Part shown: positions 45,219 to 54,569 of the stretch, one piece after another
How positions within the stretch are numbered: the stretch's first letter is position 1
Layout: every line of letters starts with the position of its first letter
Source: Vibrio variabilis
GTDB taxonomy: Bacteria; Pseudomonadota; Gammaproteobacteria; Enterobacterales; Vibrionaceae
DNA length: 64,000 nucleotides
Assembly: GCF_003263785.1 (NCBI RefSeq)
Contig: NZ_JYJK01000139.1
Location: 17,361 to 81,360, forward strand
Direction of reading: 5' to 3'
The notes under the pieces: model-generated
What the model was told of the DNA's origin: nothing
The model's database searches: none
What the model saw: the letters and a program-made list of their open reading frames with translations, nothing else
Position numbers and translations under genes: made by a program

Positions 45219-46637
45219 CTAGAGCTTTTTGATAAATCGACTTTCCACTTGTACGGAGAAGTCGTTGCTGTCACTCAGTATAAACTGAATTGTTGAGACA
45301 GGTGAACTTAGCGCATCCGGATCGGCGCCAAGGCTCATTGGCAGGTTATACACTTCACCCGGTTCGACGGTAATGGTTTGTCTGCCATACCAAGTCGCAC
45401 CCTCTAGACCTGAAACACGTAACGTGTACTGCTGCTCTTGTTGAGTCTTATTGATGACTTTTAGGGTGTAGGTATTTTCAACTAAGCCATCGCTGTTGAC
45501 TCGGAACAGCTGGTTGCGGTCGCGCAGAACGCTCAGGCCTGCGGGATCTACAGCCGATATTTGCACAAAAAACAGAGCAATCATAACCAGTAATACCGCG
45601 CCATAGCCGAGCAGTTTTGGTCGCAGGACCTTGGTGTGTTTGCCTGATAAGCGGTGTTCGGTGGTATAGCTGATAAGCCCCTTGTCGTAACCCATGCGAT
45701 CCATGGTTTTGTCACAGGCATCGATACAGGCACCACAGTTAATACATTCGTATTGCAGACCATCGCGAATATCGATACCCGTTGGACAAACTTGTACGCA
45801 GAGATCGCAGTCGATACAGTCACCTAAGCCAAGCTGCTTCGGATCCGCTTTGCGAGAGCGAGGGCCACGCTTTTCACCGCGCTTGGTATCGTAACCGACG
45901 ATAAAGGTGTCTTTGTCGAACATTGCCGACTGGAAGCGCGCGTATGGGCACATGTGGATACACATAATCGAGCGCATCCATCCCGCATTGGCATAGGTAC
46001 ATGCGGCGAAGAACACGACCCAAAACACAGGCCAAAAGCTGGCATTGAAGGTGAAGAAGTCGCTGACCAGTGGACCAATGGGTACAAAATAGCCAGTAAA
46101 GGTAAAGCCGGTGGCAAGGGCAATCGCAATCCAAGCGGCATGTTTAAGACCTTTACGTGCAATAAGGTTACCGGTGAGCTTACCGCTGTCTTGTTTGCGG
46201 CGCTTGTTGGCACTGCCCTCCAGTTTTTCTTCAAACCAGATGTACATAAAGGTCCAAACGGTTTGCGGGCATAAGTAGCCACACCATACGCGACCTAAAA
46301 AGGTGGTGATAAAGAATAGACCAAACGCGGCGACCATAAATAGCAGCGCGAGTAGGGTGAGATCTTGCGGATAAAGGGTGGTACCAAAAAAGTTAAACTG
46401 CTGATTACCGATATCGAGCAGCACCGCTTGTCTCTCGCCATAAGGTATCCATGGCACTAGGGCAAACAACACCAGTAAGAACCAGCCGCCATAGCGTCTT
46501 AGTTTTTGAAAGGTCCCTTTGCTCTCTCGAACATAGATCCGGTTGCTTGGGTTGAATCTGTCGCCGTTGCCTTTGTGGGTTTTGGGGTTAAACGTTTTAG
46601 GCGTTACATCCTTTACGTCGATTTTGTCCTGACTCAT
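45219..46637 (-). CDS. ccoG: Cytochrome c oxidase accessory protein CcoG
   Basis: 472-residue inner-membrane iron-sulphur protein of the FixG/RdxA family, needed for copper delivery to cbb3 oxidase. About five membrane helices, a polyferredoxin region with WCGYLCPQTVW, CIDCDLCVQVCPTGIDIRDG and YECINCGACIDACD, and a C-terminal immunoglobulin-like periplasmic domain. A 6-bp hairpin GTGCGT/ACGCAC (46664-46680) lies in the leader. The cbb3 oxidase genes are not in the window. Confidence 0.93.
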   Translation of the reverse strand: MSQDKIDVKDVTPKTFNPKTHKGNGDRFNPSNRIYVRESKGTFQKLRRYGGWFLLVLFALVPWIPYGERQAVLLDIGNQQFNFFGTTLYPQDLTLLALLFMVAAFGLFFITTFLGRVWCGYLCPQTVWTFMYIWFEEKLEGSANKRRKQDSGKLTGNLIARKGLKHAAWIAIALATGFTFTGYFVPIGPLVSDFFTFNASFWPVFWVVFFAACTYANAGWMRSIMCIHMCPYARFQSAMFDKDTFIVGYDTKRGEKRGPRSRKADPKQLGLGDCIDCDLCVQVCPTGIDIRDGLQYECINCGACIDACDKTMDRMGYDKGLISYTTEHRLSGKHTKVLRPKLLGYGAVLLVMIALFFVQISAVDPAGLSVLRDRNQLFRVNSDGLVENTYTLKVINKTQQEQQYTLRVSGLEGATWYGRQTITVEPGEVYNLPMSLGADPDALSSPVSTIQFILSDSNDFSVQVESRFIKKL

Positions 46638-46845
46638 TGTTGAGTGTCCTTCTTGGGCTGACGGTGCGTTTCAGACGCACTCTATCTTTTCCGACATTGC
46701 AGTAACTGTGTACGGTGTCATGCCACACTGTTCGGCATTGTTATTCAGTACGCAGTATGAAAACCCAAAGATTATAACCTTGATAACAATTTCATTTCTT
46801 TAAGGCTATCAACCTTTAACAACAAAATGAGTGAGCGGTCATAGA

Positions 46846-46873
46846 AAAAACGACCCTATAAAGGGTCGTTTTT
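46846..46873. terminator. Terminator after yihD
   Basis: 12-bp stem AAAAACGACCCT / AGGGTCGTTTTT with loop ATAA. Confidence 0.88.
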
Positions 46874-46884
46874 ATAACTCATGG

Positions 46885-47151
46885 TTATTTGATGATGCCG
46901 CGAGCTTTGAGCAAAGCGGTCTTGAAATCATCTTCTTGGTCTTTGGCGAGACCTGGAATCATCTCGTCTTTTTTACTATTGCGCATCTTGAGATGGTAGA
47001 TAAGCACATCATCAGTGAGATCTTCGAGTTTGCCTTCGTAGCCAGCTTCGCTGGCAAGCTTAACCAGGAACTCAAGCAGGTTGAGATCGGAATCTTTTTG
47101 CCATTCAGGGTGAATGAGCTCGATCAGTTCGTTGACGCGGTGACACTTCAT
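46885..47151 (-). CDS. yihD: YihD family protein (DUF1040)
   Basis: 88-residue small acidic soluble protein of unknown function. It matches E. coli YihD closely: NELIELIHPEWQKDSDLNLL, DLTDDVLIYHLKMRNSKKD and the C-terminal FKTALLKARGIIK. GGAG six bases before the ATG sets the start. In E. coli it stands directly before srkA-dsbA; here ccoG is interposed. Confidence 0.92.
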   Translation of the reverse strand: MKCHRVNELIELIHPEWQKDSDLNLLEFLVKLASEAGYEGKLEDLTDDVLIYHLKMRNSKKDEMIPGLAKDQEDDFKTALLKARGIIK

Positions 47152-47237
47152 AACTTTCTCCACAAAATTTATAGGTATTTTTGAGTAAAAATATCAAAGT
47201 TCATTGAGAATACCAATATGTGGCGAAATGGAAGGCA

Positions 47238-47266
47238 AAAAAAAGCGCAGACTGACTGCGCTTTTT
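47238..47266 (-). terminator. Terminator after the 72-residue orphan gene
   Basis: 11-bp stem AAAAAGCGCAG / CTGCGCTTTTT with loop ACTGA, ending two bases from the stop codon of the gene on the minus strand. Confidence 0.82.
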
Positions 47267-47267
47267 A

Positions 47268-47486
47268 TTAAGCTGCTTTAATAACGCTTGTTGGCGTTGA
47301 TGTCATTCGGACACCTTGCTCAACGAGGGTCATTGAAGGAGCGACTTTTTTCGCGACAGGTGCAGCGACAAAGCCACTGCGACGACGCATTAACGCACTA
47401 CGGTTAGCCGAGTACGAAAACCTGACGGGTGTTGGGCGCATATTGTTGTAACCTAACAAGTCAGGCAATTCCGTTGCCAAATACAT
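47268..47486 (-). CDS. Small hypothetical protein, 72 residues
   Basis: Not recognised. The chosen ATG (MYLATELPDLLGYNNMRPTP) has GGTGA upstream; the frame extends 13 codons further to a TTG without a good site. The protein has an N-terminal LPDLLGY segment, a basic middle NRSALMRRRSGF and a Val/Thr-rich end TSVIKAA. No membrane segment or Cys. The strong terminator right behind it supports a real gene. Its upstream gap contains a perfect palindrome shared with the divergent Spo0M-like gene. Confidence 0.6.
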   Translation of the reverse strand: MYLATELPDLLGYNNMRPTPVRFSYSANRSALMRRRSGFVAAPVAKKVAPSMTLVEQGVRMTSTPTSVIKAA

Positions 47487-47575
47487 GGCCTGATCACCTA
47501 TGAGAAACACTGAATAGACTCCCAATGTCGCTCTTTTTTGACTGATGCCACTCCAAATAAGTAATCAGGAATAAC

Positions 47576-47591
47576 GGTGTGCATGCACACC
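47576..47591. promoter_or_regulatory. Perfect 16-bp palindrome between divergent genes
   Basis: GGTGTGCATGCACACC is a perfect palindrome about 90 bases from the orphan start and 155 bases from the Spo0M-like start. No T-tract follows, so it resembles an operator. Confidence 0.4.
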
Positions 47592-47746
47592 ACGCATAGA
47601 ATAGCAGTAAGCGTCTGGATATTCGATAGATCCCATAAAAAAAGTGGTTATTTTTTCTTCACTGACTCTGTGCGCGTAACGTTTGTTTTCTCTCTCGATT
47701 TACGATACAACACTAGATGTGTCTTTGGTTATAAAGGGAACTAAGT

Positions 47747-48545
47747 ATGTCTTTTTTCAAAAAAACCTTAGCAAGTTTTGGAATAGGGGCAGCCAAAGTT
47801 GACTCTGTTCTGCATCAAGAGTTTCTCCACCCAGGTGAAACCGCAAAAGTGACCATTCATGTTTATGGTGGCAAAACCGCGCAAACCGTAGACAACATCA
47901 AGCTTAAGCTCTGCTGCCGCTACATCGACGAGGTAGCGCAAAACCAAAACGACAACAGTAACCATCCTCGCGCCAAAAAAGAAAGTCTCTAAAACTTATG
48001 AGCTGCATTCTTGGACCTTGCCGTATGCGTTTACCATAGAGCCGGGTGAAACCCGTGACTTTGACGTTGAACTGGACGTGCCATGGAATACTCCGGTGAC
48101 AATCGGCGACTCACGTGTGTGGTTAGAAACCGGCCTCGATATCGCCATGGCAGCGGATCCGACAGACAAAGATATGCTGACCGTTCGCCCCGATCCTCTC
48201 ATTGATGGCATTTTTGTCGCGCTTGAAGATCAAGGGCTGCGCATACGCCAAGTGGAATGCGAAGCGGCGAAAGGCTTTGCTATGCCTTTTGTTCAAGAGT
48301 TTGAGTTTGTACCGACCACTGGCCCTTACCACGGCCGCTGGCGAGAGTTAGAGATCATCGCGTATCGAAGTGAGGATGAGCTTAAGCTGTGGTTCGAGAT
48401 TGATCGCAACAAAGAGGGGGTTAAAGGGATGCTGTCTAGCTTGATTGGCCTTGGCCAGCTTAAACGCGAGCTCACTTTGCCAAGCTCTCTTTCCGGTGAG
48501 GAAGCGGGCAAACAGGTTTTAGACTACTTAGAGCAAACCACCTAA
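47747..48545 (+). CDS. Spo0M/arrestin-like sporulation-control family protein (frameshift)
   Basis: 265-residue protein of the SpoOM family, whose Bacillus member affects stage 0 sporulation and cell shape. Despite the name it is common in non-sporulating bacteria. Begins MSFFKKTLASFGIGAAKVDS; arrestin-like beta sandwich with PGETAKVTIHVYGG and TLPYAFTIEPGETRDFDVEL. One extra A sits in a run near 47975-47980 (six where five keep frame), the only insertion seen in the window. Corrected, RAKKKVSKTYELHSW is continuous. Monocistronic. Its role in Vibrio is not known to me. Confidence 0.82.
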
Positions 48546-48615
48546 CTTTGAGCTAACACATGTTCGCTGAATATGGCATACTCTGATTTTGTGACCAAAA
48601 TGAGAGTATGCGGGT

Positions 48616-49266
48616 ATGTCGACGATCACTTCCCATTACAGCGCACGTGAAGAGTGGGCTAATAGTGTTACTCATGGCGTTGGCGTTCTGCTGTCGATCG
48701 TAGGCTTGATATTGTTGTTGCAGCGCTCGCTGGCCGCTGGTGCCGATGTGATGACCTTGACCAGCATGAGTCTGTATGGCGGCAGCATGATCACCTTGTT
48801 TCTCGCCTCAACCTTGTATCACTCCATCGCGCACCCGAGCAGTAAGCGTTGGCTTAAGACTTTTGATCACTGCGCTATTTTCTTATTGATCGCGGGTAGC
48901 TATACCCCATTTATGCTGGTGAGTTTACGCACGCCACTTGCTATTGGGTTGATGGTGGTGATTTGGGCGCTTGCGGTAATTGGCATTATCATGAAGCTGT
49001 TTTTTGTCTATCGCTTCAAACGCGCGTCATTGATTACTTATCTAGTGATGGGGTGGTTATCGCTGATCGTGATTTACCAGCTTGCCAAACACCTTGATCC
49101 TTCCGGCCTTATCTTACTCGCTGCCGGCGGGGCAATTTACACACTGGGCGTAGTGTTCTACGCCAACAAGCGCATACCCTATAATCACGCTATCTGGCAT
49201 CTGTTTGTGCTAGGGGGAGCGGCGTGTCACTTTTTTGCTGTGTATTGGTACGTGACACCCATGTAA
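48616..49266 (+). CDS. trhA: Hemolysin III family membrane protein (TrhA/YqfA)
   Basis: 216-residue seven-helix membrane protein of the PAQR superfamily. Conserved metal-site residues appear in ASTLYHSIAH, TFDHCAIFLLIAGSYTPF and YNHAIWHLFVLGGAACHF. E. coli YqfA/TrhA is linked to membrane energetics and lipid composition; haemolytic activity is not assured from the name. It is convergent with trkH, 17 bases apart. Confidence 0.88.
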   Translation: MSTITSHYSAREEWANSVTHGVGVLLSIVGLILLLQRSLAAGADVMTLTSMSLYGGSMITLFLASTLYHSIAHPSSKRWLKTFDHCAIFLLIAGSYTPFMLVSLRTPLAIGLMVVIWALAVIGIIMKLFFVYRFKRASLITYLVMGWLSLIVIYQLAKHLDPSGLILLAAGGAIYTLGVVFYANKRIPYNHAIWHLFVLGGAACHFFAVYWYVTPM

Positions 49267-49283
49267 CCGAGATAACGCCGCGA

Positions 49284-50729
49284 CTAGCGGCGCCAGAATG
49301 CAGGGAAGAACAGTACGATCAGCGTGAGAATTTCCAAGCGCCCCATTAGCATACCTAAACTCAGTAACCATTTTGCCGCATCGGGCAGCGGAGCAAAGTT
49401 TCCTGTTGGACCAATGATTGAGCCCATCCCAGGTCCCACATTGGCAACGGCGGTAATCGCCCCAGAGATGCTGGTGGTAGGGTCTAACCCCATCGCGCTT
49501 AGTGCCCCTGCAAGGACGATAATAGTGACGAAGAACATCAAGCCAAATGCCACCACTGAGCGCACGATGTCATCATTTACTGGCCGCTGGTTGTAACGCT
49601 GTACGAATACGCCAGAAGGGTGAATAAGCTTCATCATTTGTTTGTGCAGCAGAGTTACTGCGATTTGAAAGCGAAAGATTTTAATGCCGCCAGAGGTTGA
49701 GCCTGAACATGCCCCCACCATCATCATAAACGCAAAAACTACCGATGGTAGTGGACCCCAGGCGGTGAAATCTTCCAAGCCAAATCCTGTTGTCGTGACC
49801 ACTGAGACGATGTTGAACATAGAGACGCGGAAGGCATCGTCTAAGGCATAGCCGTCTTCGATAAACAGCCAAAGAGCCACAACCGTACTGGCTACCAAGA
49901 ATAGATAACCAAAGCCGCGCACCTGAGCATCATTAAATAGCACTCTCGGATCGCGTTTTGACAGTGCGGCGACAAACAGCAAGAAGGGTAAGCCACCTAA
50001 GAACATAAACACGGTACCAACCCAATGTGACCCTTCTGAGAAGTGGTTCATTGAGCCATCAGAGGTGGAGTAGCCGCCAGTGGATAACGTGGTAAACGAG
50101 TGGTTAATGGCATCAAATAGGTTCATGCCAGTAGCAAGATAGCCGAGTAGGCACAGTCCCGTCAGCACTAAATACACCACCACAATGTTTTTCGCGACGG
50201 TCTTCGCTCGCGGACTGCTTTTATCAGACCAATCAGAAGACTCGGTCTGGAACAGTCGCATCCCGCCGACGTTGAGCATTGGCAAGACGGCTACCGCCAT
50301 TACAATAAAGCCGATACCGCCGAGCCACTGCAGTATTGAGCGCCACAGCAAGATACTCGGAGCCATGTTGTCGAGGCCACTGAGTACGGTCGAGCCTGTG
50401 GTAGTGATGCCTGACATGGTTTCAAAGTAGGCATCGGTAAAGCTTATGTGGTTGATGAACACAAAAGGCAGCGCCGCAAACGCACTGGCAATGGTCCACA
50501 CTAAACTGGTGATCAAGAACATGTCTCGAACACCCAGCTTAAAGTGTTTGGTTCGGCCGATGGATAGGCACAGGAAAGCCGCAACGTGGGTGATGATGAC
50601 TGCAAGACCAAAGTCTAAAAAGCCGTCAGTACCCGTAAAGAAGGCGACCAGAGTTGGTACGTACATGAATAGGGCGAGCTTAGAGAGCACCAACCCTATA
50701 ACAAACGAGACCGGACGGGCGTTAACCAT
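49284..50729 (-). CDS. trkH: Trk potassium uptake channel subunit TrkH
   Basis: 481-residue membrane subunit with four pore-loop repeats. Selectivity-filter segments are visible: MSGITTTGSTVLSG, FTTLSTGGYSTSDGS, VSVVTTTGFGLEDF and AVANVGPGMGS. It lies nine bases after trkA and works with it: TrkA gates TrkH. TrkH of V. parahaemolyticus is the structural model of the family. Confidence 0.96.
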   Translation of the reverse strand: MVNARPVSFVIGLVLSKLALFMYVPTLVAFFTGTDGFLDFGLAVIITHVAAFLCLSIGRTKHFKLGVRDMFLITSLVWTIASAFAALPFVFINHISFTDAYFETMSGITTTGSTVLSGLDNMAPSILLWRSILQWLGGIGFIVMAVAVLPMLNVGGMRLFQTESSDWSDKSSPRAKTVAKNIVVVYLVLTGLCLLGYLATGMNLFDAINHSFTTLSTGGYSTSDGSMNHFSEGSHWVGTVFMFLGGLPFLLFVAALSKRDPRVLFNDAQVRGFGYLFLVASTVVALWLFIEDGYALDDAFRVSMFNIVSVVTTTGFGLEDFTAWGPLPSVVFAFMMMVGACSGSTSGGIKIFRFQIAVTLLHKQMMKLIHPSGVFVQRYNQRPVNDDIVRSVVAFGLMFFVTIIVLAGALSAMGLDPTTSISGAITAVANVGPGMGSIIGPTGNFAPLPDAAKWLLSLGMLMGRLEILTLIVLFFPAFWRR

Positions 50730-50738
50730 AAAATTGCC

Positions 50739-52115
50739 TTACAAGAAGAACGCGCTCGGCTGGAATAATGCCTCAACATCAGGCACGTATTTCTTATCAA
50801 CCAAGAACATGACCACGTGGTCATCTTGCTCGATAATGGTTCGGTCGTGGGCAATTAATACTTCTTCACCACGCACAATCGCACCGATGGTGGTACCCGG
50901 TGGAAGCTTGATATCGCCAATGGCCTTGCCAACCACTTTGGAGGTGGTTTCATCGCCATGCGCAACCGCTTCGATAGCCTCGGCAGCGCCGCGACGCAGT
51001 GAAGATACGTTAACGATATCCGCACGACGAACGTGAGTAAGCAAAGCCGAAATCGTCGCTTGCTGAGGAGAAATCGCCACATCAATGGTGCCGCCTTGAA
51101 CCAAGTCAACATAAGCGCCGCGCTGGATAAGCACCATCACCTTCTTTGCGCCCATTTTCTTCGCCAGCATCGCCGACATGATGTTAGTTTCATCTTCGTT
51201 GGTGAGTGCAATAAACACATCGACTTGGTCGATGTTTTCTTCTGCAAGCAGCTCTTGGTCTGCGGCATCACCACAGAAGACAATAGTGTTTTCTAGCTCT
51301 TCAGAGAGCTTCTCTGCACGTTGATAGCTGCGCTCAATCAGTTTCACGCTATAGGTCTGCTCTAGGCGTTTGGCAAGACTGGCACCGATGTTACCACCAC
51401 CCACAATCATGATACGGCGATAAGGCTTCTCTAGGCGCTGCAGTTCGCTCATTACTGAGCGAATGTGGTTGCTTGCCGCGACGAAGAACACTTCATCATC
51501 GGCTTCGATAATGGTGGTGCCTTGCGGACGAATAGGGCGGCCTTGACGGAAAATCGCTGCTACGCGGGTGTCGATATGCGGCATGTGCTCACGTAGAGTC
51601 GATAGGGCATTACCTACTAACGGTCCGCCGTAGTAGGCTTTTACCGCGACGAGACTGACGCGTTCATCCGCAAAGCTGACCACTTGCAGTGCGCCAGGGT
51701 ACTGGATCAATCGCTCAATGTAGCTGGTGACAAGCTCTTCAGGGGCAATCAGGTGGTCAACTGGAATGGCACCGGAGTTAAACAAGCTCTCTTTTTCAAT
51801 CAAGTATTCACGAGAGCGAATACGCGCGACACGGTTAGGGGTGTTGAAGAGCGAAAATGCGACCTGACAAGCCGCCATGTTGGTTTCGTCCATATTGGTG
51901 ACGGCAACCAACATATCGGCATCTTGTGCGCCGGCCTCTCGTAGCACATCTGGGTGACAAGCGTAGCCATTGACGACACGCAAATCATACTTATCTTGCA
52001 GCTCTCTTAAACGGTCGCTGTCGCGGTCTACGATAGTGATATCGTTGTTTTCCCCCACCAGGTTCTCCGCTAGGGTGCCACCAACTTGACCAGCTCCAAG
52101 AATGATGATTTTCAT
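50739..52115 (-). CDS. trkA: Trk potassium transport regulator TrkA
   Basis: 458-residue cytoplasmic regulator, two RCK halves. NAD(H)-binding motifs GAGQVGGTLAENL (residues 7-19) and IVGGGNIGASLAKRL (about 235), each followed by an RCK_C domain. Binding of ATP or ADP through these rings opens or closes TrkH. First gene of trkAH here. A 10-bp inverted repeat lies in the gap upstream, next to rsmB. Confidence 0.96.
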   Translation of the reverse strand: MKIIILGAGQVGGTLAENLVGENNDITIVDRDSDRLRELQDKYDLRVVNGYACHPDVLREAGAQDADMLVAVTNMDETNMAACQVAFSLFNTPNRVARIRSREYLIEKESLFNSGAIPVDHLIAPEELVTSYIERLIQYPGALQVVSFADERVSLVAVKAYYGGPLVGNALSTLREHMPHIDTRVAAIFRQGRPIRPQGTTIIEADDEVFFVAASNHIRSVMSELQRLEKPYRRIMIVGGGNIGASLAKRLEQTYSVKLIERSYQRAEKLSEELENTIVFCGDAADQELLAEENIDQVDVFIALTNEDETNIMSAMLAKKMGAKKVMVLIQRGAYVDLVQGGTIDVAISPQQATISALLTHVRRADIVNVSSLRRGAAEAIEAVAHGDETTSKVVGKAIGDIKLPPGTTIGAIVRGEEVLIAHDRTIIEQDDHVVMFLVDKKYVPDVEALFQPSAFFL

Positions 52116-52151
52116 AACATTTCGCTCTTCTGTTTTTATAAACTCGTTACG

Positions 52152-52189
52152 TCAATAGCATAGCCATCAATAAGTTAGCATGCTATTGA
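52152..52189 (+). repeat. Inverted repeat between rsmB and trkA
   Basis: Perfect 10-bp arms TCAATAGCAT and ATGCTATTGA around an 18-base spacer, followed on the plus strand by TTTTTAAG. No plus-strand gene precedes it, so its direction is odd for a terminator. Confidence 0.4.
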
Positions 52190-52216
52190 TTTTTAAGTTC
52201 CCTACACAATGCTCGA

Positions 52217-53496
52217 TTACTTTGTCTTTTGTAGGACAGCGTAATAGAAGCCGTCCATATCGTGCTCACCCGGAAGAATCTGACGTCCAGGGTTCTCTTT
52301 ATCTGAGCCAATAAGCTCAGCGTTTTCTGTGCGAGCCAAGAACGCAATCACTTGGTCTTTGTTCTCTTGCGGCGTGATAGAGCACGTTGCGTACACTAAG
52401 GTGCCACCCACTTTCAGTTGCTGCCACATGGCATCAAAAATCTCGCGTTGCAGCTCTGCAAGTGCCTCAATGTCATCCGCGCGACGCAGCCATTTGATAT
52501 CAGGGTGACGACGAATCACGCCCGTCGCAGAACAGGGGGCGTCCAACAAAATACGGTCAAACTGCTCACCTTGCCACCACTCTTGTGGCGTTCTTGCGTC
52601 ACCGCATACGACTTTCGCTTGTAGGTTGAGGCGCTTCAGGTTGTCGTGGACACGTTTTAGTCGTGTCTCGTCACAATCAATCGCCACCACTTGGCTGTTT
52701 TTGGTGCGCTCAAGAATGTGAGCGGTTTTACCACCTGGCGCTGCACAACAGTCTAAAATCAGCTCACCATCTTGTGGTTGTAGGTAGTTGATCGACAACT
52801 GCGCTGCGGCATCTTGAACCGATACCCAGCCTTTTTCAAAGCCCGGAAGCTTGGTCACATCGCAAGGGGCGGCCAATTTTAGGGCATCTTGTGCTTCTGG
52901 GTGAGGGTGGAATCTATGCCTTCATTTTTGAGAAGCGCTTGATAATCGTCACGAGGCAGGTGCTGATGGTTCACGCGCAGCCACATTGGCGCTTTCATGT
53001 TGTTGGCTTCAACAATGCTTTCCCACTGTTCTGGGTAGCTTTGCTGCAAAAGTTTTAATAGCCAGCTTGGGTGACCGTACTTACCTGCATTGTGGCTGAC
53101 CGACTTTTGATCTAACTCTTCTTGATTGCGTTGGTAGTTACGCAGTACAGCGTTGATTAAGCCGCGCAGCCTCGGACCTTTCAGTGCTTTGGTTGCTTCC
53201 ACGGTTTCGCCAACGGCAGCGTGAGCCGGAATACGCATATGACCGATTTGGTAAAGACCCACCAAAATCAGATGATGAAATACGCGCTGTTTGCCCTTGA
53301 GTGGTTTATCCATTAATTCGGATGCGACAGATTCAAGGCGAGGTAAAATCCGAAGTGCACCAAAACAGATTTCTTGAAGCAGTGCTTGGTCGCGAGGTTT
53401 CACCTGCTGCTGACCCAATGGAAGTGCACTCGAGAGCGATTGGCCTTTATCAACCACTTGGAAAAGGATATTAGCCGCGACAGCGCGAACGTTCAT
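52217..53496 (-). CDS. rsmB: 16S rRNA (cytosine(967)-C(5))-methyltransferase RsmB (frameshift)
   Basis: SAM-dependent methyltransferase for C967 of 16S rRNA. N-terminal NusB-like RNA-binding domain (about 1-140) and C-terminal NOL1/NOP2/Sun catalytic domain with CCAAPGGKTAHILE, LLDAPCSATGVIRRHPDIKW and YATCSITPQEN (the two catalytic cysteines). One G is missing near 52896: the frame should read STLTQEAQDALKLAAPCDVT. Restored length is 426 residues. It follows fmt in the def-fmt-rsmB-trkAH order seen in E. coli. Confidence 0.93.
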
Positions 53497-53533
53497 GTTA
53501 GTTACCTAAATTTGTGTTGCTATGAAAACAAAC

Positions 53534-53563
53534 TAGGGCCTGTACTGGTCAGTACTGGCCCTA
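53534..53563 (-). terminator. Hairpin between fmt and rsmB
   Basis: Arms TAGGGCC-T-GTACTG and CAGTAC-T-GGCCCTA form a stem of 13 bp with one T-T mismatch, then TTTGTTTT on the minus strand. It could be a weak terminator or an RNA-stability element. Confidence 0.5.
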
Positions 53564-53586
53564 AATATCGTATGCGGTGTGTATCA

Positions 53587-54533
53587 CTAACCTAAGATAC
53601 TGCCGACTTCAAACCAGCTGGCTTTGGAATTGAGTACGTCACTCACTGGCATCGCTTTTTTACCTGGGATCTGAATTTGCTCTAGAACCAAGGTCTCGTT
53701 ACCTGTTGCAACGTAAATTCCTGTTTTATCGGCCTTAAGGATAGTCCCCGCAGGCGCCTGTGTCGCACCCGCTTCAACGCGAGATTGCCAAACCTTGATG
53801 TTGTTCTCTTCCACAGAGAAGAAACTCATCGGCCATGGGTTAAAGGCGCGCACACAGCGCTCGATAAACGCGGCGTCTTGAGACCAATCGATCTTAGCTT
53901 CGTCTTTGCTCAGTTTGCTGGCGTAATTGGCTTGCTCATCGTCCTGTTTGATAGGGTTAGCCTTGCCTGCAGCGATATCACCAAGACAATCAACCAGAGC
54001 TTCTGGCCCTAACTCAGCAAGCTTGTCATACATGGTGGTGCTGGTATCAGTAGCTTCAATCGGAAGCGTTGCAATTTTTAGCATGTCACCGGTATCAAGG
54101 CCGATATCCATCTGCATGATGGTCACGCCAGTCTCGGCATCGCCTGCCAGATAGAGCGCTGAATGGGTGCAGCACCGCGCCAACGAGGCAAGATAGAACC
54201 ATGTACGTTTATGCAACCCAGCTTTGGAGTATCCAGTACAGCTTGAGGAAGTAACAGGCCGTATGCGACGACAACCATGATGTCGGCATTGAGATCTTTT
54301 AACTCTTGCTTTGCCTCATCAGACTTGAAATTGACCGGTTGATAAACCGGGATGTCATGCTCAAGCGCGATGTTCTTTACAGGACTTGCGGTAAGTTTTT
54401 TACCACGACCTGCTGGGCGATCTGGCTGGGTATAAACCGCGATAACCTCATGCTCCGAAGACAATAACGCCGCCAAGTGACGGGCGGCGAAGTCTGGAGT
54501 ACCGGCAAACACAATACGTAATGATTGGCTCAC
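53587..54533 (-). CDS. fmt: Methionyl-tRNA formyltransferase (frameshift)
   Basis: Formylates initiator Met-tRNA using 10-formyl-tetrahydrofolate. N-terminal Rossmann domain with SLRIVFAGTPDFAARHLAAL, the catalytic NVHGSILPRWRGAAPIQRSI (Asn-His) and GVTIMQMDIGLDTGD; C-terminal OB-fold domain. The start is GTG after AGAGG. One G is missing near 54148 (ATC-TGG-CAGG for ATC-TGG-GCAGG), so IWAGDAETG is broken. Restored length is 315 residues, equal to E. coli. Paired with def, whose product removes the formyl group. Confidence 0.94.
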
Positions 54534-54569
54534 ACTGACCTCTCTTAACTTAAATTCTTGTTCGTTGGC

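Noticed and set aside
47581..47746. Promoter TTGTTT-17-TACAAC before the Spo0M-like gene
   Set aside because: Plausible but weak at both hexamers, so not listed as a feature.
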